A DNA stretch of 64,000 nucleotides from Mesorhizobium sp. (GCF_017306545.1 NZ_JAFKID010000015.1:1-64000), one strand, 5' to 3'; counted from the stretch's first letter, positions 48,378-58,208 are shown. Notes: generated by a model not told the origin, from the letters alone. Program-made: numbers and translations.

Positions 48378-48665
48378 TTACTCCACCACCTTCGGCACGA
48401 GGAAGAAATCCTCTTCGGTCGCCGGCGCGTTGGCGATGATGTCGGCGGCCTTGTCGCCGTCGGTGACGACGTCCTCGCGTTTCTTCATCGCCATCGGCGT
48501 CACCGAGGTCATCGGCTCGACGCCGGACACGTCCACTTCGTTCAGTTGCTCGACGAAGCCGAGGATGGCGTTCAACTCGCCGGTCATGCGCTGGGCGTCG
48601 TCCTCGCTCACCGCAATGCGGGCAAGGCGCGCGACGCGCTTCACGGTCTGGACATCGACTGACAT
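48378..48665 (-). CDS. gatC: Glutamyl-tRNA(Gln)/Asp-tRNA(Asn) amidotransferase subunit C
   Basis: A 95-residue small subunit that stabilises GatA in the GatCAB complex. Features: [42 protein letters not shown] and the [10 protein letters not shown] end. First gene of gatC-GNAT-gatA-ydcF. Confidence 0.95.
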   Translation of the reverse strand: MSVDVQTVKRVARLARIAVSEDDAQRMTGELNAILGFVEQLNEVDVSGVEPMTSVTPMAMKKREDVVTDGDKAADIIANAPATEEDFFLVPKVVE

Positions 48666-48758
48666 GGCTGTGGCCCGGAAGTGAAAGAAAACCTTGGCTG
48701 CGGCTATAGCGGCGGCGCGTGCGCCGCGCAACCGGGCGAACGCGCGGCGCGCCTCGCC

Positions 48759-49466
48759 TTAGAGGGAAATCGTGCCGCCGACCTTGGGCAGCGCGACCTT
48801 GACGCCCGAGCCTTCCATGCCGGCGACGAACTTGTCGGCGCTCTGGTCGATGATCGGGAACGTGCCGAAATGGCAGGGAACGACCGTCTCGAACTTGAAG
48901 AAGCGCCGGCAGGCAAGCGCCGCCACCGCGCCGCCCATGGTGAAGCGGTCGCCGATCGGCACGATGCCGATCTTAGGCTCGTGCAGTTCGTTGATCAGCG
49001 CCATGTCGGAGAAGATGTCGGTGTCGCCCATATGATAGAGCGTCTCGTCGTCGGGAAAATGCAGCACCAGCCCGCCGGGATTGCCGAGATAGGTGTTGCC
49101 GCCGCCGCCGGTCTGCGACGAGGACGAATGCAGCGCCTGCACGAATGTCGTGGTGAAGTCGCCGCAATCGACCGTGCCACCGATGTTGCCGGGATTGATC
49201 TTCTTATCGCTGACGCCCTTGCCGACGAGAAACATGCAGATCTCGAAATTCGCCACCAGCATCGCGCCGGTTTTCTTGAGCACCTCGACGGCGCCGCTGA
49301 TGTGGTCGTCATGGCCGTGGGTCAACAGCACATGCGTGACGCCCTCTGCCGGCCCCTCCCATCCCCCCTGCCAGGACGGATTGCCGACCAGATACGGATC
49401 GATGAGGATATTGGCCTTGCCCGTCTCGATGCGGAAGGCGGAATGGCCGTACCAGGTGAGTTTCAT
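48759..49466 (-). CDS. UPF0173 metal-dependent hydrolase (MBL fold)
   Basis: A 235-residue metallo-beta-lactamase-fold protein of the UPF0173/YtkL group. It starts MKLTWYGHSAFRIET, and has the HxHxDH motif THGHDDHISGA, the phosphohydrolase-like YHMGDTDIFSDM and PCHFGTFPII. Substrate unknown. It is divergent from ruvX, with about 70 bases between the starts. Confidence 0.93.
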   Translation of the reverse strand: MKLTWYGHSAFRIETGKANILIDPYLVGNPSWQGGWEGPAEGVTHVLLTHGHDDHISGAVEVLKKTGAMLVANFEICMFLVGKGVSDKKINPGNIGGTVDCGDFTTTFVQALHSSSSQTGGGGNTYLGNPGGLVLHFPDDETLYHMGDTDIFSDMALINELHEPKIGIVPIGDRFTMGGAVAALACRRFFKFETVVPCHFGTFPIIDQSADKFVAGMEGSGVKVALPKVGGTISL

Positions 49467-49538
49467 GGACGTCTCCTCGATTTCTGTCGCCTCGAAGGAT
49501 AGAACGCCGGCAGGCCAAGTCAAAGGAAAGCCCCGCGC

Positions 49539-50033
49539 ATGACCGTCATCGCCATCGAGGATATTGCCGGCCGTCTCGCGCCGGGGCAGGCGCTGGCGGG
49601 GCTGGACCTCGGCGACAAGACGATCGGCATCGCTGTTTCCGACGCGCGTCTCTCCTTCGCCCATCCGCGCCCGGTCATCCTCCGGAAAAAATTCACGCTG
49701 GATGCGGCGGCCCTGCTCGCCCAGTTCGAGAAGGACAATGTCGGCGCCGCCGTCATCGGCCTGCCCGTCAACATGGACGGCTCGGAAGGGCCGCGCGCGC
49801 AGAAATCGCGCGCCTTCGTGCGCAACATGGCGCCGCTCAGTCCCCTGCCCTTCGCCTTCTGGGACGAGCGGCTGTCCACGGTGGCGGCCGAGCGGACGTT
49901 GATCGAAATGGATTTTTCCCGCGCCAAGCGCGCCGGTAAGATCGATTCGGCGGCGGCGGCCTTTATTCTGCAGGGAGCCTTGGACCGGCTTCGTGCGTTG
50001 AATGCGAGGTCCAGCGTGCCTGGACAGCCTTGA
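49539..50033 (+). CDS. ruvX: Holliday-junction-resolvase-like / pre-16S rRNA nuclease YqgF
   Basis: A 164-residue RNase H-fold nuclease. The active-site pattern is [17 protein letters not shown] (first Asp), [33 protein letters not shown] (Glu/Asp) and [16 protein letters not shown] (last Asp). In E. coli the homologue matures the 16S rRNA 5' end. It converges on, and overlaps by 71 bases, the DUF6105 gene. Confidence 0.93.
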   Translation: MTVIAIEDIAGRLAPGQALAGLDLGDKTIGIAVSDARLSFAHPRPVILRKKFTLDAAALLAQFEKDNVGAAVIGLPVNMDGSEGPRAQKSRAFVRNMAPLSPLPFAFWDERLSTVAAERTLIEMDFSRAKRAGKIDSAAAAFILQGALDRLRALNARSSVPGQP

Positions 50034-50295
50034 GCCAGCCGGCAATCGTGCGGCGGCGGCGAAAAGCCCAGATCGCCGCGACGAGGAGCGAATCGAACAT
50101 GCACGCCCTGGCGATCAAAGGCGGAATCTCTTTCGGGTCCATGCCGAGCATGTTCCCGTAGAGCTGGAAGACGAAGTCGTGCAGTTGCCGGCTGAGGATC
50201 AGATAGCCGAAATTGATGTCGTTGAGGGACAGGAAGTACCAGCCCCAGAACAGCACCAGCGGCAGCGCCCAGAGGGTCAGCAGCGTGCGCATCAT
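49963..50295 (-). CDS. DUF6105 family membrane protein
   Basis: A 110-residue protein of the rhizobial DUF6105 family, with one or two helices: [20 protein letters not shown] at 3-23 and a weaker segment at about 65-80. Its 3' end overlaps ruvX. A second Met at 50292 is possible. It overlaps the preceding membrane protein gene by four bases, so they are coupled. Function unknown. Confidence 0.75.
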   Translation of the reverse strand: MMRTLLTLWALPLVLFWGWYFLSLNDINFGYLILSRQLHDFVFQLYGNMLGMDPKEIPPLIARACMFDSLLVAAIWAFRRRRTIAGWLKAVQARWTSHSTHEAGPRLPAE

Positions 50296-50837
50296 GATTG
50301 CGCCCCCGAATCCGTACGGCCGGATATGCGCGACAGCAGCGAGGCGTGGGCCGCGCCCTTGGCCATGACGCGCGCGGCGCCTCGGCTCGCAAGCGCCGTC
50401 GAACCCTTGGCGTGAGGCGACATCAGGCGCTCGCCCACGATCACCAGATAGGAAACCGCCAGCGCCGCCAGTTGGGCGGCCGACGGAAGGAAAAGCCCGC
50501 CGATGCCCTGCGTGGTGCCGTACACCAGCACCGACAGGTAAACGCCCCCGGCCGCGATGAAGGCGATCTTGAAGACGCCTTCCGCACTGTCCGTCCTCTC
50601 TCCGAGGAAGGTTTCGATCAGCGCCCAGCAAAAAAGCGCCGCCACGATCAGGAAGGCGGAGGCGAGCGGCGCCGTCACCATCGCTCCGTCGAAGCGTACG
50701 GTTCCGGTTCCGTGATGCCCGGTGCCGATGCTCGCCAGAATGTCCTGCATTCCGGCGCTGCCGATGCACACGAACGCCAGCAGGGCGAAAACCACCGCCC
50801 AATGCAAGGCCAGGAATGAAGTCAGGAGATGGCGCAT
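50292..50837 (-). CDS. Multi-pass membrane protein, unknown family
   Basis: A 181-residue protein with about four helices (around 6-30, 50-75, 90-110 and 120-140) and a soluble basic tail. I recognise no family. I chose MRHLLTSF at 50837; an upstream start at 50888 would add a polar segment. Coupled to the DUF6105 gene. Confidence 0.65.
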   Translation of the reverse strand: MRHLLTSFLALHWAVVFALLAFVCIGSAGMQDILASIGTGHHGTGTVRFDGAMVTAPLASAFLIVAALFCWALIETFLGERTDSAEGVFKIAFIAAGGVYLSVLVYGTTQGIGGLFLPSAAQLAALAVSYLVIVGERLMSPHAKGSTALASRGAARVMAKGAAHASLLSRISGRTDSGAQS

Positions 50838-50985
50838 GATGATCCCGCTCGTTAACGACAAATTGGCTCCGGCGGCCTTCGCCGGCAACGGAAACCATTT
50901 GTTAAGGTTAACGGCTGTTCACAGGCTGCTCGACACCGCCGCATCGGGGGGCTTGTGCGGGTGTTTCGGCCCGGTCCTATCGCGG

Positions 50986-52614
50986 TCAGCTTGCCGGATA
51001 GAGCGTGTCGAGGATCAGGCGCGCGTCATGGCGCGAATCGAGCATGCCGTAGGTGGTGCGCCATTGGCCTGCCAGCCGCGTCTCGACGAAAGCGTCGGCG
51101 ATGCGCCCTGCCCCCAGCCGCCTGAGTTCCGCGGCGGCCGCAGCCAGCGCCAGTTGTTCGGTGAGCAGCCGTGCCGAACCCTCGTCGGTGGCTGCCACCT
51201 GCATGGCCGCCTTGAGCACGCCGATGGTGCCGCGCCCGCTTGCGCCGAGGTCGCGGTCGATGCCGGCCAGGACTTCCTCGAACAAGCCCGGCGCCCGCGC
51301 CAGAACGCGCAGCACGTCGAGCGCCATGACGTTGCCGGACCCTTCCCAGATCGCATTGACGGGCGCTTCGCGATAGTAGCGCGCCAGCGGCGCTTCCTCG
51401 ACATAGCCGTTGCCGCCCAGGCACTCCATCGCCTCGTAGAGCAGCGGCGGCGCCATCTTGCACACCCAGTATTTGACCACCGGCGTCATGGCCCGCGCGA
51501 AGGCTGCTTCGCCCCGGTCGCTTGCCGCATCGTCGAAGGAGCGCGCCAGCCGAAACGACAGCGCGGTCGCGGCCGCGACGTCCAGCGCCATGTCGGCCAG
51601 CACCCGCTGCATCAGCGGCTGGTCGATCAGGTTCGTGCCGAACACCTTGCGGTGGCGCGTATGGTTGACCGCCTCGGCAAGCCCGGCCCGCATGAGGGCT
51701 GACGAGGCCACGGCGCAGTCGAGCCGAGTCAGCGTCACCATGTCCATGATCGTCTTCACGCCGGCGCCGGGGTCGCCCACCATTTCGCCGATGGCGCCGT
51801 CGAACTCCACTTCCGAGGAAGCGTTGGAGCGATTGCCGAGCTTGTCCTTCAGCCGCTGGAAGCGGAAACCGTTTCCGGAGCCGTCGCCGAGGATGCGTGG
51901 CACCATGAAACAGGACAGGCCCTCGGCCGCTTGCGCCAGCACCAGGAAAGCGTCCGACATCGGCGCCGACATGAACCATTTATGGCCGCTGATGCGATAG
52001 AAGCCGCTGGAGCCGGCGCGCTCGGCCTTGGTCGTGTTGGCGCGCACGTCCGTGCCGCCCTGCTTTTCCGTCATGCCCATGCCAAGCGTCAGCCCGGTCT
52101 TTTCGACCGGCGGCTTCTGGCTCTGGTCGTATTTGCGCGTCGTCACGCGCGGCGCCCATTCCCGAAACAGCTTCGGATTGCCCATCAGTGCGGCGAGCGA
52201 TGCGCTGGTCATGGTGATCGGGCACAGATGCCCGGCCTCGAGCTGGGCCATGAGATAGAAGCGCGCCGCCCGCACCTGGTGGCGCCGGCCGGTCTCGGCC
52301 TCGCCGTTCTCCCATACGGAGGAATGCAGGCCGATCGCCACCGAGCGCCGCATCAGGGCGTGGTAGGCCGGATGATATTCGACAAGGTCGATGCGCCGGC
52401 CCTGCCGGTCGTGCGTGCGCAGCACCGGCGTGTCGGTGTTGGCGAGCCGCGCCAGGTCCTGCGCCTCCTGCGTCAGCACGAAGCGTCCGAGCCCGTCGAG
52501 GTCCTTGCGCACGGGTTCGGAAAACCGCTCGGCAAGCTGGATCAGCAGCGGATCGCAGCGCCAGGCATTGCCGCCGGTCAGCGGTGGGGACTGGTTCGAT
52601 ACCTCGTCTGTCAC
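50986..52614 (-). CDS. AidB-like acyl-CoA dehydrogenase
   Basis: A 542-residue flavoprotein of the AidB/isovaleryl-CoA-dehydrogenase-like branch. The N-terminal NQSPPLTGGNAWRCDPLL is typical of AidB proteins; LGMGMTEKQGGTDVRANTT and GHKWFMSAPMSDAFLVLA are the FAD/substrate strand motifs, and RYYREAPVNAIWEGSGNVMALDVLR holds the usual C-terminal region. AidB responds to alkylation damage in E. coli, but the role here is unproven. The start is GTG at 52614. Divergent from pyrB. Confidence 0.9.
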   Translation of the reverse strand: MTDEVSNQSPPLTGGNAWRCDPLLIQLAERFSEPVRKDLDGLGRFVLTQEAQDLARLANTDTPVLRTHDRQGRRIDLVEYHPAYHALMRRSVAIGLHSSVWENGEAETGRRHQVRAARFYLMAQLEAGHLCPITMTSASLAALMGNPKLFREWAPRVTTRKYDQSQKPPVEKTGLTLGMGMTEKQGGTDVRANTTKAERAGSSGFYRISGHKWFMSAPMSDAFLVLAQAAEGLSCFMVPRILGDGSGNGFRFQRLKDKLGNRSNASSEVEFDGAIGEMVGDPGAGVKTIMDMVTLTRLDCAVASSALMRAGLAEAVNHTRHRKVFGTNLIDQPLMQRVLADMALDVAAATALSFRLARSFDDAASDRGEAAFARAMTPVVKYWVCKMAPPLLYEAMECLGGNGYVEEAPLARYYREAPVNAIWEGSGNVMALDVLRVLARAPGLFEEVLAGIDRDLGASGRGTIGVLKAAMQVAATDEGSARLLTEQLALAAAAAELRRLGAGRIADAFVETRLAGQWRTTYGMLDSRHDARLILDTLYPAS

Positions 52615-52776
52615 GCCTCGTCCTTTGTCTGTGCCGCCGGACCCGCGAATCCGCCGCGGTTGCCGGGTTATAGCGGAGGCCCGGCGCGGGCGCGACGAAA
52701 ATACCGGTGGAAAGCCACGCTATCCCGTGTCGGCGCTTGCGATGCCACGCCCCGCACAATATAGCAGCGCTTTGAG

Positions 52777-53739
52777 ATGATCGACGCTTCGCCTCTGCCG
52801 CTTTTCCCGCACCGCCATCTGCTCGGCATCAGCGGGCTTTCTCCTCCTGACATCGAACTTTTGCTGGAACGCGCCGACCGCGCGGTGGCCATTTCGCGCC
52901 AGTCGGAGAAGAAGACGACGGCGCTGCGCGGCCGCACGCAGATCAACCTGTTCTACGAAGCCTCGACGCGCACGCAATCGTCCTTCGAACTGGCGGGCAA
53001 GCGCCTTGGCGCCGACGTCATGAACATGGCGGTGGCAAGCTCCTCCGTGAAGAAGGGCGAGACGCTGATCGACACCGCCATGACGCTCAACGCCATGCGG
53101 CCGGATATCCTCGTCATCCGCCATCAGTTTGCCGGGGCCGCCGCCCTGCTCGCCCAGAAGGTCGGCTGCTCGGTGGTGAATGCCGGCGACGGCACGCATG
53201 AGCACCCGACGCAGGCGCTGCTCGACGCGCTGACCATCCGCCGTGCCAAGGGGCCGCTGTCGAAGCTGATCGTGGCGATCTGCGGCGATATACTGCATTC
53301 GCGTGTCGCCCGCTCCAACATCATCCTTTTGAACGCGCTGGGCGCGCAGGTGCGCGTCGTGGCGCCTTCCACTCTGCTGCCGTCGGGTATCGAGAAGATG
53401 GGCGTCATCGTCCATCGCTCCATGGCCGAGGGCCTGAAGGACGCCGATGTGGTGATGATGTTGCGCTTGCAGCGCGAGCGCATGGAGGGTGCCTTCGTCC
53501 CGTCCATACGCGAATATTTCCGCTATTTCGGCCTCGATGCCGCAAAACTGAAGGCCGCCAAGCCAGATGCGTTGGTCATGCACCCCGGCCCGATGAACCG
53601 CGGCGTCGAGATCGCCTCCGAGATTGCCGACGGGCCGCAAAGCGTCATCCAGGAGCAGGTCGAGATGGGGGTGGCCGTGCGCATGGCGGTGATGGAAGCC
53701 CTGCTCGACCCAAGGCGGAACGAAGGACGGGCGGCATGA
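52777..53739 (+). CDS. pyrB: Aspartate carbamoyltransferase catalytic subunit
   Basis: A 320-residue transcarbamoylase of pyrimidine synthesis. Carbamoyl phosphate site [20 protein letters not shown], the [14 protein letters not shown] loop, and the aspartate-binding [12 protein letters not shown] are present. No regulatory pyrI follows; instead a dihydroorotase-like gene overlaps its stop, indicating a PyrB/PyrC' complex. Confidence 0.97.
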   Translation: MIDASPLPLFPHRHLLGISGLSPPDIELLLERADRAVAISRQSEKKTTALRGRTQINLFYEASTRTQSSFELAGKRLGADVMNMAVASSSVKKGETLIDTAMTLNAMRPDILVIRHQFAGAAALLAQKVGCSVVNAGDGTHEHPTQALLDALTIRRAKGPLSKLIVAICGDILHSRVARSNIILLNALGAQVRVVAPSTLLPSGIEKMGVIVHRSMAEGLKDADVVMMLRLQRERMEGAFVPSIREYFRYFGLDAAKLKAAKPDALVMHPGPMNRGVEIASEIADGPQSVIQEQVEMGVAVRMAVMEALLDPRRNEGRAA

Positions 53740-55022
53740 CGATCACCGTTTTCGAGCGCGCCCGTGTCGTCGATCCGTCGCGCGGCATCGATGAGATCGG
53801 TACCGTCGTCGTCGACGGGAAGAAGATCGCGGCGGCGGGCAAGGCAGCGCTCAATCAGGGAAGACCGGAAGGCGCGACGGTCATCGACTGCGCCGGCAAG
53901 GCGATCCTTCCGGGTTTGGTCGATTCTCGGGTCTTCATCGGCGAGCCCGGTGCCGAACATCGCGAAACGATCGCTTCGGCCAGCGTCGCGGCCGCTGCCG
54001 GCGGCGTCACGTCTCTCGTCATGATGCCGGACACCGATCCGGTGATCGACGACGTGGCGCTGGTCGAGTTCGTATTGCGCACGGCACGCGACACGGCCTC
54101 GGTCAACGTCTTTCCGGCGGCGGCCGTCACCCGCAGGCTTGCCGGGCGCGAGATGACCGAATTCGGCCTGCTGCGCGAGGCGGGTGCCGTCGCCTTCACC
54201 GACGGCCGCCACACCATCGCCAGTTCGCTGGTGATGCGCCGGGCGCTGACTTATGCGCGCGACTTCGGCGCCGTCATCGCGCATGAGACGCAGGACGCCG
54301 ACCTCGGCGGCGCCGGCGTGATGAACGAGGGGCTTTACGCAAGCTGGCTCGGCCTGCCCGGTATTCCGCGCGAGGCGGAGACGATTCCGCTGGAGCGCGA
54401 CCTGGCGCTGGCGCGGCTGACGCGCGGCGCCTACCACGCCGCCAAGATTTCCACCGAGGCAGCGGCGAATGCCGTGCGCCGCGCCAAAAGCGACGGCGCC
54501 AGCGTGACGGCCGGTGTGGCGATCCACAACCTCGCGCTCAACGAGAACGACGTCGGCGAATATCGCACCTTCTTTCGCCTGATGCCGCCGCTGCGCGCCG
54601 AAGAAGATCGGCTGGCGATGATCGAGGCACTGCGCGACGGCACGGCGGACGTGGTCGTCTCCTCGCACGATCCGCAGGACGTCGACACCAAGCGCCTGCC
54701 CTTCGCCGATGCGGCGGCCGGCGCGATCGGGCTGGAAACGCTGCTTTCGGTGGCGCTGCGGCTTTATCACAATGAAGACCTTTCCCTGCTTCGGCTGGTC
54801 GAAACGCTGTCCACCGCGCCGGCAAAGCTGTTCGGCTTGCCCGGCGGGCGGCTGGCGCCCGGCGCGCCGGCGGACCTGATCGTCGTCGACCTGGACGAGC
54901 CTTGGATCGTCAGCGAATCCGGCATCCGCTCGCGTTCCAAAAACACCTGTTTCGAAGGCGCGCGGCTGCAAGGCAAGGTCTTGCAAACACTGGTTGCGGG
55001 CCGCACAGTGTTTTCCGCCTGA
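53736..55022 (+). CDS. Dihydroorotase-like PyrC' (probably non-catalytic)
   Basis: A 428-residue protein of the amidohydrolase family. In true dihydroorotase the first zinc ligands are in a DxHxH segment; here the position reads [13 protein letters not shown], with no His. The later Lys and His ligands are also not recognisable ([23 protein letters not shown]). This matches the inactive PyrC' of pseudomonads, which is needed to assemble the aspartate transcarbamoylase. The start overlaps pyrB by four bases. An active dihydroorotase must be elsewhere. Confidence 0.88.
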   Translation: MTITVFERARVVDPSRGIDEIGTVVVDGKKIAAAGKAALNQGRPEGATVIDCAGKAILPGLVDSRVFIGEPGAEHRETIASASVAAAAGGVTSLVMMPDTDPVIDDVALVEFVLRTARDTASVNVFPAAAVTRRLAGREMTEFGLLREAGAVAFTDGRHTIASSLVMRRALTYARDFGAVIAHETQDADLGGAGVMNEGLYASWLGLPGIPREAETIPLERDLALARLTRGAYHAAKISTEAAANAVRRAKSDGASVTAGVAIHNLALNENDVGEYRTFFRLMPPLRAEEDRLAMIEALRDGTADVVVSSHDPQDVDTKRLPFADAAAGAIGLETLLSVALRLYHNEDLSLLRLVETLSTAPAKLFGLPGGRLAPGAPADLIVVDLDEPWIVSESGIRSRSKNTCFEGARLQGKVLQTLVAGRTVFSA

Positions 55023-55023
55023 C

Positions 55024-55091
55024 CGCCACCGGCGGCGGCAGGAAACGGGGGAAACCCAACCAGCGCCACCGGCGGCGGGAAATGGGGGAAG
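55024..55091. repeat. Imperfect tandem duplication before plsY
   Basis: The unit CGCCACCGGCGGCGG plus an AT-flanked G run occurs at 55024-55053 and again at 55064-55091 with small differences. The second copy ends in the GGGGGAAG that serves as the plsY ribosome-binding site, so the duplication may give two alternative Shine-Dalgarno-like stretches. It fills the pyrC'-plsY gap. Confidence 0.5.
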
Positions 55092-55092
55092 A

Positions 55093-55680
55093 ATGACGCT
55101 GTTTCCAATCGTGGCACTCATCGCCGGCTATGTGTGCGGCTCGATCCCCTTCGGCCTGCTGCTGACCCGCGCTGCCGGCCTGGGCGACGTACGCGCCATT
55201 GGCTCGGGCAACATCGGCGCCACCAACGTGCTGCGTACCGGCAACAAAGGCCTCGCCGCCGCCACTCTGGTTCTCGACGCGCTCAAGGGCACGATCCCGG
55301 CGCTGGTCGCCGTGCGCTACGGGCCGGAAACCGGCGCACTCGCCGGCTTCGGCGCTTTCGTCGGCCATCTTTTCCCGGTCTGGCTGGGCTTCAAGGGCGG
55401 CAAGGGCGTCGCCACCTATCTCGGCGTGCTGATCGGCCTCGCCTGGAATATCGCGCTGGTCTTCGCCGCCGTCTGGCTGATCATGGCGCTGATCTTCCGC
55501 TTTTCCTCGCTGGCAGCACTTTCCGCCTGCGTCGTCGTGCCGGTGGTGCTTTACCTGACGGGGCAAGGCGAGTTCGCCGTCGCTTTCCTGATCATGAGCG
55601 CCCTGGTGTTCTATCGCCACCGCGCCAATATCGAGCGGCTGATGGCCGGCACGGAAGGCAGGATCGGAGCCAAGGGATGA
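55093..55680 (+). CDS. plsY: Acyl-phosphate:glycerol-3-phosphate acyltransferase
   Basis: A 195-residue inner-membrane enzyme starting phospholipid synthesis from acyl-phosphate. Conserved loops are [43 protein letters not shown] and RHRANIERL. Start ATG at 55093 by the Shine-Dalgarno GGGGGAAG. Overlaps dprA by four bases. Confidence 0.96.
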   Translation: MTLFPIVALIAGYVCGSIPFGLLLTRAAGLGDVRAIGSGNIGATNVLRTGNKGLAAATLVLDALKGTIPALVAVRYGPETGALAGFGAFVGHLFPVWLGFKGGKGVATYLGVLIGLAWNIALVFAAVWLIMALIFRFSSLAALSACVVVPVVLYLTGQGEFAVAFLIMSALVFYRHRANIERLMAGTEGRIGAKG

Positions 55681-56756
55681 ACGTCCCCGCCGGTCCGCGC
55701 CTCAGCGACCGGCAGCGGCTTGCCTGGCTTCGCCTCATCCGTACGCCCAATGTCGGGCCGGCGTCTTTTCGGGATCTCGTCAACCGCTTCGGTTCGGCCG
55801 AAATCGCACTGGAAATGTTGCCTGAACTGGCGATCTCCGGCGGCGCGGCGCGTATCCAGCGCATTCCCTCGCTCGCCGAAGCGGAAACGGAGATGGAAGC
55901 TGCGCGCAAGGCCGGTGCCCGCTTCGTGGCCGTCGGCGAGCCGGACTATCCGCCGCTGCTGCGCGGCATGGAACATCCGCCGCCGCTGCTGGCGATCAAG
56001 GGGCAGGGCACGGTGTTCCGCCTGCCGGCCGTCGCCATCGTCGGCGCCCGCAATGCCTCGCTTGCCGGCATCAAGATGGCGCGCACGCTGGCTGCCGAAC
56101 TCGGCGCCAGGGGCTACGGCATCGTCTCCGGGCTGGCGCGCGGCATCGATACCGCCGCACACCAAGGCAGTCTGGCAAGCGGAACAGTCGGCGTGCTGGC
56201 CGGAGGTCTGGACCAGCCCTACCCCGCGGAAAATATCGGTCTGTGCGAGGAGATCGCCGAACGTGGCGGCGCCATCCTTTCGGAAATGCCGTTCGGGTGG
56301 CAGCCGCGCGCGCAGGATTTCCCGCGCCGCAACCGCATCGTCGCCGGTATGGCGCTCGGGCTGGTCGTGGTCGAGGCGGCGCAGCGGTCCGGCTCGCTCA
56401 TCAGCGCGCGCCTCGCCGGCGAGATGGGACGGCTGGTATTCGCCGTGCCGGGTTCGCCGCTCGATCCGCGCGCCGGCGGCACCAACGGTTTGCTGAAGGA
56501 CGGCGCCATTCTCGTCACCGAGGCTGCCGATGTCATGGACGCACTGGCGCCGTTGGCCGGCCTGCCCGCGCCGTCCTTCGGCCCGCTGAAGGAGTCGCCG
56601 GATTTCTCGGCAACGGCGCCGCCCGGCGAAGACGACCGCGCGCGCATTGTCGAGGCGCTGGGACCGGTTCCGGTGGCGGTCGACGAGATCATCCGCCATA
56701 CCGGCCTGCATCCCGCCCAGGTCTTCATGGTGCTCCTGGAACTCGACCTGGTGTAG
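55677..56756 (+). CDS. dprA: DNA-processing protein DprA, C-terminally truncated
   Basis: A 359-residue single-strand-DNA-binding RecA loader. The Rossmann-fold core has GSGKARNA-like [36 protein letters not shown] and [23 protein letters not shown]. The C-terminal winged helix begins ([22 protein letters not shown]) but stops at a TAG right after, where family members run on about 15-20 more residues (AGRVxRxxGG-type wing). The stop is supplied by the adjoining prophage end, so the gene is cut by insertion. Confidence 0.9.
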   Translation: MNVPAGPRLSDRQRLAWLRLIRTPNVGPASFRDLVNRFGSAEIALEMLPELAISGGAARIQRIPSLAEAETEMEAARKAGARFVAVGEPDYPPLLRGMEHPPPLLAIKGQGTVFRLPAVAIVGARNASLAGIKMARTLAAELGARGYGIVSGLARGIDTAAHQGSLASGTVGVLAGGLDQPYPAENIGLCEEIAERGGAILSEMPFGWQPRAQDFPRRNRIVAGMALGLVVVEAAQRSGSLISARLAGEMGRLVFAVPGSPLDPRAGGTNGLLKDGAILVTEAADVMDALAPLAGLPAPSFGPLKESPDFSATAPPGEDDRARIVEALGPVPVAVDEIIRHTGLHPAQVFMVLLELDLV

Positions 56757-56759
56757 CGC

Positions 56760-56799
56760 GCAAATTCACTTGGCACAAAAACGCAAGTTCACTTGGCAC
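56760..56799 (+). repeat. Paired direct repeats at the prophage end
   Basis: GCAAATTCACTTGGCAC begins at 56760 and GCAAGTTCACTTGGCAC at 56783, one mismatch over 17 bases with a period of 23. They are framed by the inverted pair CGCGCAAA (56757-56764) and TTTGCGCG (56806-56813). TTCACTTG followed by AC and A-rich bases resembles the MuA-binding consensus. They may be transposase sites at the phage end. Confidence 0.6.
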
Positions 56800-56836
56800 C
56801 AACTTTTTGCGCGCCGGGCCTCCTAAACCACCGCCA

Positions 56837-57298
56837 TCAGCCCGTGTGCGGCCTCGGGCTATCAAGCCGGCAGCCATATGCCGACACCACGATATTCGCC
56901 CGCCCGCGGCAGTCGTAGCACGGCTCCTCGCAGCGCTCCGTTTCACGACGCCGACAGATCATCAACGCTACCTCGTCACGCGTCGGCTTTGACTGCTCTG
57001 CGACCAACCTTGAGGCGACAATCGCTGCTGTCGCCGGCGTCAGGATCACCCGCTTGCCTGCGTTGGCGCGCCCTGAAATCCAGCACGCCAGCTCGAACAG
57101 GTCTCGCCAGCGGCGGTTTGGCGCCGGCTCCGGCCGCCGTCGATCGACTTCGCCCGCGATCTTCGCCGCAGCCGCGCTATCGAGCCCCTCGGGCCTTTTC
57201 GGATTGTGGCTCAAAACTGCCTCCATCAACTGAAGGCCCCAGCGATTCTCAAAGAGCACGCCGGGCGCGCACAGGCAAGCGCGCTCGACGAACGTCAC
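56837..57298 (-). CDS. Phage hypothetical protein with clustered cysteines
   Basis: A 153-residue protein of unknown function, last gene before the prophage end. The C-terminal part has four close cysteines (ICRRR, then CEEPCYDC), able to bind zinc. The middle is helical and basic. It starts with GTG that overlaps the methyltransferase stop (GTGA), so it is coupled to it. In Mu the equivalent position holds com/mom, and Com is a small zinc-binding translation regulator; the likeness is positional only. Confidence 0.55.
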   Translation of the reverse strand: MTFVERACLCAPGVLFENRWGLQLMEAVLSHNPKRPEGLDSAAAAKIAGEVDRRRPEPAPNRRWRDLFELACWISGRANAGKRVILTPATAAIVASRLVAEQSKPTRDEVALMICRRRETERCEEPCYDCRGRANIVVSAYGCRLDSPRPHTG

Positions 57299-58098
57299 CC
57301 TGACCTCACGATCAATTCCTCTGCCGGCCGCGCGCCGCCGCCGGCGCCGTAGTGCAGCTCGACGTGCTCCATGGCGAAGGCCGCAAATATCTCGCGGATC
57401 TCGGGTACGTCGTTAATGGACAGGATAAACCGCCCCTTCAGGTAACCGAGGCGCTCGGCCATGATGGCAAATTGGGCGCGGTCGAACAGCTCGCGGCCGT
57501 AGTAGCCCTCCGAGCCCCAATAGGGCGGATCGAGGTAGAAGAGCGTGTCCGGGCGATCGTAGCGGTCGATGAAGGCGATCCAGTCAAGGCGCTCTATCGT
57601 GACGCCGGAGAGGCGGTCGTAGATGTCGGCCAGCAGCGGCTCCAGCCGGGACAGATTGAAGCCGGCCGAGGCGCCGACGTCGACGCCGAAGTGCTGGCCA
57701 TTGACCTTGCCGCCGAAGGCGAGGCGCTGGAGGTAGAGAAAACGGCCGGCGCGCTCCAGGTCAGTCAATGTCGCTGGATCGCTAACCTTAAGCCGGTCGA
57801 ACTCTTTGCGGCCGCTGAGCTGCCAGCGCAGCGTGTCGATGAACTGGGGGTAGTGGCGCTGGAGTATCCGAAAGAGGTTGGCAACCTCGCCGTTGCGGTC
57901 GTTGATGACCTCGGAAACAGGGCGCAGCCGGCGCCGGAAGAAGATGCCGCCCATGCCAACGAAGACCTCCGCGAAGGTGCGGTGCGGAACCGCCTCTATG
58001 CCGGCGATCAGCTTTGCGGCGAGCCGCCGCTTGCCGCCGATATAGCCCGCCGGCGGGCGAACGGGATCAATGGGTGTGAAAGGCGCTTCAAAGGTCAT
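57295..58098 (-). CDS. D12-class (Dam-type) adenine-N6 DNA methyltransferase
   Basis: A 267-residue methyltransferase. Motif X is AGYIGGKRRLA (about 17-27), motif I is EVFVGMGGIFFR, and motif IV DPPYWG is at 190-195, the order of Dam/D12 enzymes. No restriction partner is visible, so it probably modifies phage or host DNA for protection or gene control. It lies between the tail-fibre gene and the small Cys-rich gene. Confidence 0.92.
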   Translation of the reverse strand: MTFEAPFTPIDPVRPPAGYIGGKRRLAAKLIAGIEAVPHRTFAEVFVGMGGIFFRRRLRPVSEVINDRNGEVANLFRILQRHYPQFIDTLRWQLSGRKEFDRLKVSDPATLTDLERAGRFLYLQRLAFGGKVNGQHFGVDVGASAGFNLSRLEPLLADIYDRLSGVTIERLDWIAFIDRYDRPDTLFYLDPPYWGSEGYYGRELFDRAQFAIMAERLGYLKGRFILSINDVPEIREIFAAFAMEHVELHYGAGGGARPAEELIVRSG

Positions 58099-58208
58099 TT
58101 AAGGCTCTGCGAGAATCGGTCACAGTCCAGCCGCCCGAAAGGGCCGGACGCGACGGTTATCTCTGATCGCTGTCGGGCGGGTTGTTGCTGTCCAGGCTGG
58201 CCCGCCGT

